DNA from: Liolophura sinensis
Lineage: Eukaryota; Mollusca; Polyplacophora; Chitonida; Chitonidae
Length of the DNA stretch: 59,492 nucleotides
Reading direction: 5' to 3'
Assembly (NCBI RefSeq): GCF_032854445.1
Contig: NW_027018195.1
Location: 1 to 59,492, forward strand
Part shown: positions 48,416 through 59,406 of the stretch, piece by piece
Layout of the letters: each line of letters starts with the position of its first letter
How positions within the stretch are numbered: the stretch's first letter is position 1
Position numbers and translations under genes: made by a program
The notes under the pieces: model-generated
The model's input: the letters and a program-made list of their open reading frames with translations, nothing else
Told to the model about the DNA's origin: nothing
The model's database searches: none

Positions 48416-51165
48416 AAGCCCATTTAACTCATCCAGCAATTGTCTTACTTTTAAGTCCAAGACAATCTCAATGTCTTTATCTACGTGTAGAAAAACCACA
48501 CCATTCGTACATAAAAAAACACAATGTACTAGATACAGTCTGCTGTAAAAAGTACAACTGATCACTGAACCACATCTATAAGGTTCTAATAGATGCGGAA
48601 TTGGGCCAGGCATCGGCAACTGTTAAAAAATTGCATATTTCCCTGGTTTCCATGGAGTAAGAGCCGTTGCTGGGCACGTGACAAAGACATCAATGATCAT
48701 TCAATTGTGGCTACAGCCAAAAGTATTGGTCGGAGAGCAACGCGGTTTGCACCATTCGATTTCTCGTCACAAAATACGTCGGATTAGCCTCTTACCAGCA
48801 GCAATGGAACAGTTTTTACACTTTTGCATTTTTGCCTGGTCTTTTTGTTAATTGAAATCGGATACACTGTACTATGCACAATCGCGACTGGTCGTTACTA
48901 TATTCAACTTTTAACTATACGTTATGTGCCCTTCGGTAGCCCAGAAGACGTCAAATCTTTGGGCTAAGCCCATTTAACTCATCCAGCAATTGTCTTACTT
49001 TTAAGTCCAAGACAATCTCAGTGTCTTTATCTACGTGTAGAAAAACCACACCATTCGTACATAAAAAAACACAATGTACTAGATATAGTCTGCTGTAAAA
49101 AGTACAACTGATCACTGAACCACATCAATAAGGTTCTAATAGATGCGGAATTGGGCCAGGCATCGGCAGCTGTTAAAAAATTGCATATTTCCCTGGTTTC
49201 CATGGAGTAAGAGCCGTTGTTGGGCACATGACTATGACATCAATGATCATTCAATTGTCGCTACAGCCAAAAGTATTGGTCGGAGAGCAACGCGGTTGCA
49301 CCATTCGATTTCTCGTGACAAAATACGTCGGATTAGCCTCTTCCCAGTAGCACTGGAACAGTTTTTCCACTTTTGCATTTTTGCCTGGTCTTTCTGTTAA
49401 TTGAAATCTGTTACACTGTACTATGTACAATCGCGACTGGTCATTATTATATTCAACTTTTGACTATAAGTTATGTGCCCTTCGGTAGCCCAGAAGACGT
49501 CAAATCTTTGGGCTAAACCCATTAAACTCACCCAGCAATTGTCTTACTTCTAAGTCCAAGACAATCTCAATGTCTTTATCTACGTGTAGAAAATCCACAC
49601 CATTTGTACATAAAAAACACAAGGTACTAGATACAGTCTGCTGTAAAAAGTACAACTGATCACTCACCCACATAAATAAGGTTCTAAAAGATGCGGAATT
49701 GGCCCAGGCATCGGCAGCTGTTTAAAAATTGCAAATTTCCCTGGTTTCCATGGAGTAAGAGCCGTTGCTGGGCACGTGACTATGACATCAATGATCATTC
49801 AATTGTGGCTACAGCCAAAACTATTGGTCGGAGAGCAACGCGGTTTGCACCATTCGATTTCTCGTCACAAAATACGTCGGATTAGCCTCTTACCAGCAAC
49901 ACTGGAACAGTTTTTCCACTTTTGCATTTTTGCCTGGTCTTTTTGTTAATTTGAAATCGGATACAATATACTATGTACAATCGCGACTGGTCATTACTAT
50001 ATTCAACTTTTGACTATAAGTTATGTGCCCTTCTGTAGCCCAGAAGACGTCAAATCTTTGGGCTAAGCCCATTTAACTCACCCAGCAATTGTCTTACTTT
50101 TAAGTCCAAGACAATCTCAATGTCTTTATCTACGTGTAGAAAAACCACACCATTCGTACATAAAAAACACAATGTACTAGATACAGTCTGCTGTAAAAAG
50201 TACAACTGATCACTGAACCACATCTATAAGGTTCTAAAAGATGCGGAAATGGCCCAGGCATCGGCAGCTGTTTAAAAAAATTGCAAATTTCCCTGGTTTC
50301 CATGGAGTAAGAGCCGTTGCTGGGCACGTGACTATGACATCAATGATCATTCAATTGTGGCTACAGCCAAAACTTTTGGTCGGAGAGCAACGCGGTTTGC
50401 ACCATTCGATTTCTCGTGACAAAATACGTCGGATTAGCCTCTTACCAGCAGCACTGGAACAGTTTTTCCACTTTTGCATTTTTGCCTGGTCTTTTTGTTA
50501 ATTTGAAATCGGATACAATCTACTATGTACAATCGCGACTGGTCATTACTATATTCAACTTTTGACTATAAGTTATGTGCCCTTCTGTAGCCCAGAAGAC
50601 GTCAAATCTTTGGGCTAAGCCCATTTAACTCACCCAGCAATTGTCTTACTTTTAAGTCCAAGACACTCTCAATGTCTTTATCTACGTGTAGAAAAACCAC
50701 ACCATTCGTACATAAAAAACACAATGTACTAGATACAGTCTGCTGTAAAAAGTACAACTGATCACTGAACCACATCTATAAGGTTCTAATAGATGCGGAA
50801 TTGGGCCAGGCATCGGCAGCTGTTAAAAAATTGCATATTTCCCTGGTTTCCATGGAGTAAGAGCCGTTGCTGGGCACGTGACTATGACATCAATGATCAT
50901 TCAATTGTGGCTACAGCCAAAAGTATTGGTCGGAGAGCAACGCGGTTTGCACCATTCGATTTCTCGTGACAAAATACGTCGGATTAGCCTCTTTCCAGTA
51001 GCACTGGAACAGTTTTTCCACTTTTGCATTTTTGCCTGGTCTTTTTGTTAATTGAAATCGGATACACTGTACTATGCACAATCGCGACTGGTCGTTACTA
51101 TATTCAACTTTTAACTATACGATATGTGCCCTTCGGTAGCCCAGAAGACGTCAAATCTTTGGGCT
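48416..51165. repeat. Higher-order repeat unit 1 (pentamer D-E-F-G-H, 2750 bp)
   Basis: Monomers 48416 D, 48966 E, 49515 F, 50065 G, 50617 H. Diagnostics: D has GCAACTGTTAAAA, GTGACAAAGACATC and TTTTTACAC. E has CTCAGTGTC, GATATAGTC, CACATGAC and TTTCTGTTAATTG. F has the AAACCCATTAAAC head, GAAAATCCAC, AAGGTAC and CACTCACCCACATAAATAAG. G has a B tail. H has GACACTCTC, CTCTTTCCAGTAG and ACGATATGTG. This unit shares CAGTGTCTTTATC, GTTGTTGGGCACATG and ATACAATATAC with unit 3, not with units 2 and 4. Confidence 0.92.
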
Positions 51166-53915
51166 AAGCCCATTTAACTCATCCAGTAATTGTCTTACTT
51201 TTAAGTCCAAGACAATCTCAATGTCTTTATCTACGTGTAGAAAAAACCACACCATTCGTACATAAAAAACACAATGTACTAGATACAGTCTGCTGTAAAA
51301 AGTACAACTGATTACTGAACCACATCTATAAGGTTCTAATAGATGCGGAATTGGGCCAGGCATCGGCAACTGTTAAAAAATTGCATATTTCCCTGGTTTC
51401 CATGGAGTAAGAGCCGTTGCTGGGCACGTGACAAAGACATCAATGATCATTCAATTGTGGCTACAGCCAAAAGTATTGGTCGGAGAGCAACGCGGTTTGC
51501 ACCATTCGATTTCTCGTGACAAAATACGTCGGATTAGCCTCTTACCAGCAGCACTGGAACAGTTTTTACACTTTTGCATTTTTGCCTGGTCTTTTTGTTA
51601 ATTGAAATCGGATACACTGTACTATGCACAATCGCGACTGGTCGTTACTATATTCAAGGTTTAACTATACGTTATGTGCCCTTCGGTAGCCCAGAAGACG
51701 TCAAATCTTTGGGCTAAGCCCATTTAACTCATCCAGCAATTGTCTTACTTTTAAGTCCAAGACAATCTCAGTGTCTCTATCTACGTGTAGAAAAACCACA
51801 CCATTCGTACATAAAAAACACAATGTACTAGATATAGTCTGCTGTAAAAAGTACAACTGATCACTGAACCACATCAATAAGGTTCTAATAGATGCGGAAT
51901 TGGGCCAGGCATCGGCAGCTGTTAAAAAATTGCATATTTCCCTGGTTTCCATGGAGTAAGAGCCGTTGCTGGGCACATGACTATGACATCAATGATCATT
52001 CAATTGTCGCTACAGCCAAAAGTATTGGTCGGAGAGCAACGCGGTTTGCACCATTCGATTTCTCGTGACAAAATACGTCGGATTAGCCTCTTCCCAGTAG
52101 CACTTGAACAGTTTTTCCACTTTTGCATTTTTGCCTGGTCTTTCTGTTAATTGAAATCTGTTACACTGTACTATGTACAATCGCGACTGGTCATTATTAT
52201 ATTCAACTTTTGACTATAAGTTATGTGCCCTTCGGTAGCCCAGAAGACGTCAAATCTTTGGGCTAAACCCATTAAACTCACCCAGCAATTGTCTTACTTC
52301 TAAGTCCAAGACAATCTCAATGTCTTTATCTACGTGTAGAAAATCCACACCATTTGTACATAAAAAACACAAGGTACTAGATACAGTCTGCTGTAAAAAG
52401 TACAACTGATCACTCACCCACATAAATAAGGTTCTAAAAGATGCGGAATTGGCCCAGGCATCGGCAGCTGTTTAAAAAATTGCAAATTTCCCTGGTTTCC
52501 ATGGAGTAAGAGCCGTTGCTGGGCACGTGACTATGACATCAATGATCATTCAATTGTCGCTACAGCCAAAAGTATTGGTCGGAGAGCAACGCGGTTTGCA
52601 CCATTCGATTTCTCGTGACAAAATACGTCGGATTAGCCTCTTACCAGCAGCACTGGAACAGTTTTTCCACTTTTGCATTTTTGCCTGGTCTTTTTGTTAA
52701 TTTGAAATCGGATACAATCTACTATGTACAATCGCGACTGGTCATTACTATATTCAACTTTTGACTATAAGTTATGTGCCCTTCTGTAGCCCAGAAGACG
52801 TCAAATCTTTGGGCTAAGCCCATTTAACTCATCCAGCAATTGTCTTACTTTTAAGTCCAAGACAATCTCAATGTCTTTATCTACGTGTAGAAAAACCACA
52901 CCATTCGTAGATAAAAAACACAATGTACTAGATACAGTCTGCTGTAAAAAGTACAACTGATCACTGAACCACATCTATAAGGTTCTAATAGATGCGGAAT
53001 TGGGCCAGGCATCGGCAGCTGTTTAAAAAATTGCAAATTTCCCTGGTTTCCATGGAGTAAGAGCCGTTGCTGGGCACGTGACTATGACATCAATGATCAT
53101 TCAATTGTGGCTACAGCCAAAACTATTGGTCGGAGAGCAACGCGGTTTGCACCATTCGATTTCTCGTGACAAAATACGTCGGATTAGCCTCTTACCAGCA
53201 GCACAGGAACAGTTTTTCCACTTTTGCATTTTTGCCTGGTCTTTTTGTTAATTTGAAATCGGATACAATCTACTATGTACAATCGCGACTGGTCATTACT
53301 ATATTCAACTTTTGACTATAAGTTATGTGCCCTTCTGTAGCCCAGAAGACGTCAAATCTTTGGGCTAAGCCCATTTAACTCACCCAGCAATTGTCTTACT
53401 TTTAAGTCCAAGACAATCTCAATGTCTTTATCTACGTGTAGAAAAACCACACCATTCGTACATAAAAAACACAATGTACTAGATACAGTCTGCTGTAAAA
53501 AGTACAACTGATCACTGAACCACATCTATAAGGTTCTAATAGATGCGGAATTGGGCCAGGCATCGGCAGCTGTTAAAAAATTGCATATTTCCCTGGTTTC
53601 CATGGAGTAAGAGCCGTTGCTGGGCACGTGACTATGACATCAATGATCATTCAATTGTGGCTACAGCCAAAAGTATTGGTCGGAGAGCAACGCGGTTTGC
53701 ACCATTCGATTTCTCGTCACAAAATACGTCGGATTAGCCTCTTACCAGTAGCACTGGAACAGTTTTTCCACTTTTGCATTTTTGCCTGGTCTTTTTGTTA
53801 ATTGAAGTCGGCTACACTGTACTATGTACAATCGCGACTGGTCATTATTATATTCAACTTTTGACTATAAGTTATGTGCCCTTCGGTAGCCCAGAAGACG
53901 TCAAATCTTTGGGCT
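51166..53915. repeat. Higher-order repeat unit 2 (pentamer, 2750 bp; H position replaced)
   Basis: Monomers 51166 D, 51716 E, 52265 F, 52816 G, 53367 in the H position. D shows CATCCAGTAATTG, TGATTACTG and TATTCAAGGTTTAAC. E shows CAGTGTCTCTATC and CACTTGAAC, both shared with unit 4. The H-position monomer is not H: it lacks GACACTCTC, CTTTCCAGTAG and GATATGTG, and instead has CTTACCAGTAG, GAAGTCGGCTACACTG and a C tail. It resembles monomer 43464 in block IV, 9903 bp upstream. Confidence 0.9.
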
Positions 53916-54115
53916 AAACCCATTAAACTCACCCAGCAATTGTCTTACTTCTAAGTCCAAGACAATCTCAATGTGTTTATCTACGTGTAGAAAAACCACA
54001 CCATTTGTACATAAAAAACACAATGTACTAGATACAGTCTGCTGTAAAAAGTACAACTGATCACTGAACCACATCTATAAGGTTCTAATAGATGCGGAAT
54101 TGGGCCAGGCATCGG
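52816..54115. repeat. Conversion-like patch of block IV sequence inside the pentamer array
   Basis: Across the joint between units 2 and 3, the sequence stops following the D-E-F-G-H order and instead resembles 42913-44210 at a constant offset of 9902-9903 bp. 53367 matches 43464 (GTGGCTAC, GTCAC, CTTACCAGTAG, CGGCTACACTG, C tail), and the head of 53916 matches 44014 (AAACCC head, ACGTGTAG, AACCACACCATTTGTAC, AATGTAC). The right edge lies before the D-specific GCAACTG at about 54115. The left edge is before 53411 (GACAATCTC rather than GACACTCTC) and may lie within 52816. Unit length is kept at 2750 bp, so replacement without length change is more likely than insertion. Confidence 0.65.
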
Positions 54116-56665
54116 CAACTGTTAAAAAATTGCATATTTCCCTGGTTTCCATGGAGTAAGAGCCGTTGCTGGGCACGTGACAAAGACATCAATGATCATT
54201 CAATTGTGGCTACAGCCAAAAGTATTGGTCGGAGAGCAACGCGGTTTGCACCATTCGATTTCTCGTGACAAAATACGTCGGATTAGCCTCTTACCAGCAG
54301 CACTGGAACAGTTTTTACACTTTTGCATTTTTGCCTGGTCTTTTTGTTAATTGAAATCGGATACACTGTACTATGCACAATCGCGACTGGTCGTTACTAT
54401 ATTCAACTTTTAACTATACGTTATGTGCCCTTCGGTAGCCCAGAAGACGTCAAATCTTTGGGCTAAGCCCATTTAACTCATCCAGCAATTGTCTTACTTT
54501 TAAGTCCAAGACAATCTCAGTGTCTTTATCTACGTGTAGAAAAACCACACCATTCGTACATAAAAAACACAATGTACTAGATATAGTCTGCTGTAAAAAG
54601 TACAACTGATCACTGAACCACATCAATAAGGTTCTAATAGATGCGGAATTGGGCCAGGCATCGGCAGCTGTTAAAAAATTGCATATTTCCCTGGTTTCCA
54701 TGGAGTAAGAGCCGTTGTTGGGCACATGACTATGACATCAATGATCATTCAATTGTCGCTACAGCCAAAAGTATTGGTCGGAGAGCAACGCGGTTTGCAC
54801 CATTCGATTTCTCGTGACAAAATACGTCGGATTAGCCTCTTCCCAGTAGCACTGGAACAGTTTTTCCACTTTTGCATTTTTGCCTGGTCTTTCTGTTAAT
54901 TGAAATCTGTTACACTGTACTATGTACAATCGCGACTGGTCATTATTATATTCAACTTTTGACTATAAGTTATGTGCCCTTCGGTAGCCCAGAAGACGTC
55001 AAATCTTTGGGCTAAACCCATTAAACTCACCCAGCAATTGTCTTACTTCTAAGTCCAAGACAATCTCAATGTCTTTATCTACGTGTAGAAAATCCACACC
55101 ATTTGTACATAAAAAACACAAGGTACTAGATACAGTCTGCTGTAAAAAGTACAACTGATCACTCACCCACATAAATAAGGTTCTAAAAGATGCGGAATTG
55201 GCCCAGGCATCGGCAGCTGTTTAAAAAATTGCAAATTTCCCTGGTTTCCATGGAGTAAGAGCCGTTGCTGGGCACGTGACTATGACATCAATGATCATTC
55301 AATTGTGGCTACAGCCAAAACTATTGGTCGGAGAGCAACGCGGTTTGCACCATTCGATTTCTCGTGACAAAATACGTCGGATTAGCCTCTTACCAGCAGC
55401 ACTGGAACAGTTTTTCCACTTTTGCATTTTTGCCTGGTCTTTTTGTTAATTTGAAATCGGATACAATATACTATGTACAATCGCGACTGGTCATTACTAT
55501 ATTCAACTTTTGACTATAAGTTATGTGCCCCTTCTGTAGCCCAGAAGACGTCAAATCTTTGGGCTAAGCCCATTTAACTCACCCAGCAATTGTCTTACTT
55601 TTAAGTCCAAGACAATCTCAATGTCTTTATCTACGTGTAGAAAAACCACACCATTCGTACATAAAAAACACAATGTACTAGATACAGTCTGCTGTAAAAA
55701 GTACAACTGATCACTGAACCACATCTATAAGGTTCTAATAGATGCGGAATTGGGCCAGGCATCGGCAGCTGTTTAAAAAATTGCAAATTTCCCTGGTTTC
55801 CATGGAGTAAGAGCCGTTGCTGGGCACGTGACTATGACATCAATGATCATTCAATTGTCGCTACAGCCAAAACTATTGGTCGGAGAGCAACGCGGTTTGC
55901 ACCATTCGATTTCTCGTGACAAAATACGTCGGATTAGCCTCTTACCAGCAGCACTGGAACAGTTTTTCCACTTTTGCATTTTTGCCTGGTCTTTTTGTTA
56001 ATTTGAAATCGGATACAATCTACTATGTACAATCGCGACTGGTCATTACTATATTCAACTTTTGACTATAAGTTATGTGCCCTTCTGTAGCCCAGAAGAC
56101 GTCAAATCTTTGGGCTAAGCCCATTTAACTCACCCAGCAATTGTCTTACTTTTAAGTCCAAGACACTCTCAATGTCTTTATCTACGTGTAGAAAAACCAC
56201 ACCATTCGTACATAAAAAACACAATGTACTAGATACAGTCTGCTGTAAAAAGTACAACTGATCACTGAACCACATCTATAAGGTTCTAATAGATGCGGAA
56301 TTGGGCCAGGCATCGGCAGCTGTTAAAAAATTGCATATTTCCCTGGTTTCCATGGAGTAAGAGCCGTTGCTGGGCACGTGACTATGACATCAATGATCAT
56401 TCAATTGTGGCTACAGCGAAAAGTATTGGTCGGAGAGCAACGCGGTTTGCACCATTCGATTTCTCGTGACAAAATACGTCGGATTAGCCTCTTTCCAGTA
56501 GCACTGGAACAGTTTTTCCACTTTTGCATTTTTGCCTGGTCTTTTTGTTAATTGAAATCGGATACACTGTACTATGCACAATCGCGACTGGTCGTTACTA
56601 TATTCAACTTTTAACTATACGATATGTGCCCTTCGGTAGCCCAGAAGACGTCAAATCTTTGGGCT
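53916..56665. repeat. Higher-order repeat unit 3 (pentamer, 2750 bp; D with foreign head)
   Basis: Monomers 53916 D, 54465 E, 55014 F, 55566 G, 56117 H. The D monomer starts with AAACCCATTAAAC and ATGTGTTTATC like monomer 44014 rather than with the CATCC head of other D copies, then becomes normal D from GCAACTGTTAAAA (about 54115), with GTGACAAAGAC and TTTTTACAC. E and F carry the unit 1 alleles (CAGTGTCTTTATC, GTTGTTGGGCACATG, ATACAATATAC). H has GACACTCTC, ACAGCGAAAAG and ACGATATGTG. Confidence 0.9.
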
Positions 56666-59406
56666 AAGCCCATTTAACTCATCCAGTAATTGTCTTACTT
56701 TTAAGTCCAAGACAATCTCAATGTCTTTATCTACGTGTAGAAAAACCACACCATTCGTACATAAAAAACACAATGTACTAGATACAGTCTGCTGTAAAAA
56801 GTACAACTGATTACTGAAACCACATCTATAAGGTTCTAATAGATGCGGAATTGGGCCAGGCATCGGCAACTGTTAAAAAATTGCATATTTCCCTGGTTTC
56901 CATGGAGTAAGAGCCGTTGCTGGGCACGTGACAAAGACATCAATGATCATTCAATTGTGGCTACAGCCAAAAGTATTGGTCGGAGAGCAACGCGGTTTGC
57001 ACCATTCGATTTCTCGTGACAAAATACGTCGGATTAGCCTCTTACCAGCAGCACTGGAACAGTTTTTACACTTTTGCATTTTTGCCTGGTCTTTTTGTTA
57101 ATTGAAATCGGATACACTGTACTATGCACAATCGCGACTGGTCGTTACTATATTCAACGTTTAACTATACGTTATGTGCCCTTCTGTAGCCCAGAAGACG
57201 TCAAATCTTTGGGCTAAGCCCATTTAACTCATCCAGCAATTGTCTTACTTTTAAGTCCAAGACAATCTCAGTGTCTCTATCTACGTGTAGAAAAACCACA
57301 CCATTCGTACATAAAAAACACAATGTACTAGATATAGTCTGCTGTAAAAAGTACAACTGATCACTGAACCACATCAATAAGGTTCTAATAGATGCGGAAT
57401 TGGGCCAGGCATCGGCAGCTGTTAAAAATTGCATATTTCCCTGGTTTCCATGGAGTAAGAGCCGTTGCTGGCACATGACTATGACATCAATGATCATTCA
57501 ATTGTCGCTACAGCCAAAGTATTGGTCGGAGAGCAACGCGGTTTGCACCATTCGATTTCTCGTGACAAAATACGTCGGATTAGCCTCTTCCAGTAGCACT
57601 TGAACAGTTTTTCCACTTTTGCATTTTTGCCTGGTCTTTCTGTTAATTGAAATCTGTTACACTGTACTATGTACAATCGCGACTGGTCATTATTATATTC
57701 AACTTTTGACTATAAGTTATGTGCCCTTCGGTAGCCCAGAAGACGTCAAATCTTTGGGCTAAACCCATTAAACTCACCCAGCAATTGTCTTACTTCTAAG
57801 TCCAAGACAATCTCAATGTCTTTATCTACGTGTAGAAAATCCACACCATTTGTACATAAAAAACACAAGGTACTAGATACAGTCTGCTGTAAAAAGTACA
57901 ACTGACACTCACCCACATAAATAAGGTTCTAAAAGATGCGGAATTGGCCCAGGCATCGGCAGCTGTTTAAAAAATTGCAAATTTCCCTGGTTTCCATGGA
58001 GTAAGAGCCGTTGCTGGGCACGTGACTATGACATCAATGATCATTCAATTGTCGCTACAGCCAAAAGTATTGGTCGGAGAGCAACGCGGTTTGCACCATT
58101 CGATTTCTCGTCACAAAATACGTCGGATTAGCCTCTTACCAGCAGCACTGGAACAGTTTTTCCACTTTTGTATTTTTGCCTGGTCTTTTTGTTAATTTGA
58201 AATCGGATACAATCTACTATGTACAATCGCGACTGGTCATTACTATATTCAACTTTTGACTATAAGTTATGTGCCCTTCTGTAGCCCAGAAGACGTCAAA
58301 TCTTTGGGCTAAGCCCATTTAACTCACCCAGCATTTGTCTTACTTTTAAGTCCAAGACAATCTCAATGTCTTTATCTACGTGTAGAAAAAACCACACCAT
58401 TCGTAGATAAAAAACACAATGTACTAGATACAGTCTGCTGTAAAAAGTACAACTGATCACTGAACCACATCTATAAGGTTCTAATAGATGCGGAATTGGG
58501 CCAGGCATCGGCAGCTGTTAAAAAATTGCATATTTCCCTGGTTTCCATGGAGTAAGAGCCGTTGCTGGGCACGTGACTATGACATCAATGATCATTCAAT
58601 TGTGGCTACAGCCAAAAGTATTGGTCGGAGAGCAACGCGGTTTGCACCATTCGATTTCTCGTGACAAAATACGTCGGATTAGCCTCTTACCAGCAGCACT
58701 GGAACAGTTTTTCCACTTTTGCATTTTTGCCTGGTCTTTTGTTAATTTGAAATCGGATACAATCTACTATGTACAATCGCGACTGGTCATTACTATATTC
58801 AACTTTTGACTATAAGTTATGTGCCCTTCTGTAGCCCAGAAGACGTCAAATCTTTGGCTAAGCCCATTTAACTCACCCGCAATTGTCTTACTTTTAAGTC
58901 AAGACACTCTCAATGTCTTTATCTACGTGTAGAAAAACCACACCATTCGTACATAAAAAACACAATGTACTAGATACAGTCTGCTGTAAAAAGTACAACT
59001 GATCACTGAACCACATCTATAAGGTTCTAATAGATGCGGAATTGGGCCAGGCATCGGCAGCTGTTAAAAAATTGCATATTTCCCTGGTTTCCATGGAGTA
59101 AGAGCCGTTGCTGGGCACGTGACTATGACATCAATGATCATTCAATTGTGGCTACAGCGAAAAGTATTGGTCGGAGAGCAACGCGGTTTGCACCATTCGA
59201 TTTCTCGTGACAAAATACGTCGGATTAGCCTCTTTCCAGTAGCACTGAACAGTTTTTCCACTTTTGCATTTTTGCCTGGTCTTTTTGTTAATTGAAATCG
59301 GATACACTGTACTATGCACAATCGCGAACTGGTCGTTACTATATTCAACTTTTAACTATACGATATGTGCCCTTCGGTAGCCCAGAAGACGTCAAATCTT
59401 TGGGCT
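56666..59406. repeat. Higher-order repeat unit 4 (pentamer, 2741 bp, many small deletions)
   Basis: Monomers 56666 D, 57216 E (545 bp, the shortest in the window), 57761 F, 58311 G-position, 58860 H (547 bp). It shares with unit 2 CATCCAGTAATTG, TGATTACTG, CAGTGTCTCTATC, CACTTGAAC and CGTAGATAAAA. The 9-bp shortfall against the other units comes from single-base losses, mostly in short runs (CTGGCACATG, GCCAAAGTATT, CTTCCAGTAG, GGTCTTTTGTT, TTTGGCTAAG). The G-position monomer is a chimera with H-like middle sequence. Confidence 0.88.
58311..58859. repeat. Chimeric monomer in the G position of unit 4
   Basis: The head shares CGTAGATAAAA with the G monomer 52816. The middle carries TGTTAAAAAATTGCATATT, GTGGCTAC and AAAGTATTGG, typical of H monomers. 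The rest returns to CTTACCAGCAG and a B tail with ATACAATCTAC, as in G. Two switches within 549 bp point to a short conversion tract of roughly 100-350 bp, or to an assembly consensus that mixed two copies. Confidence 0.6.
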
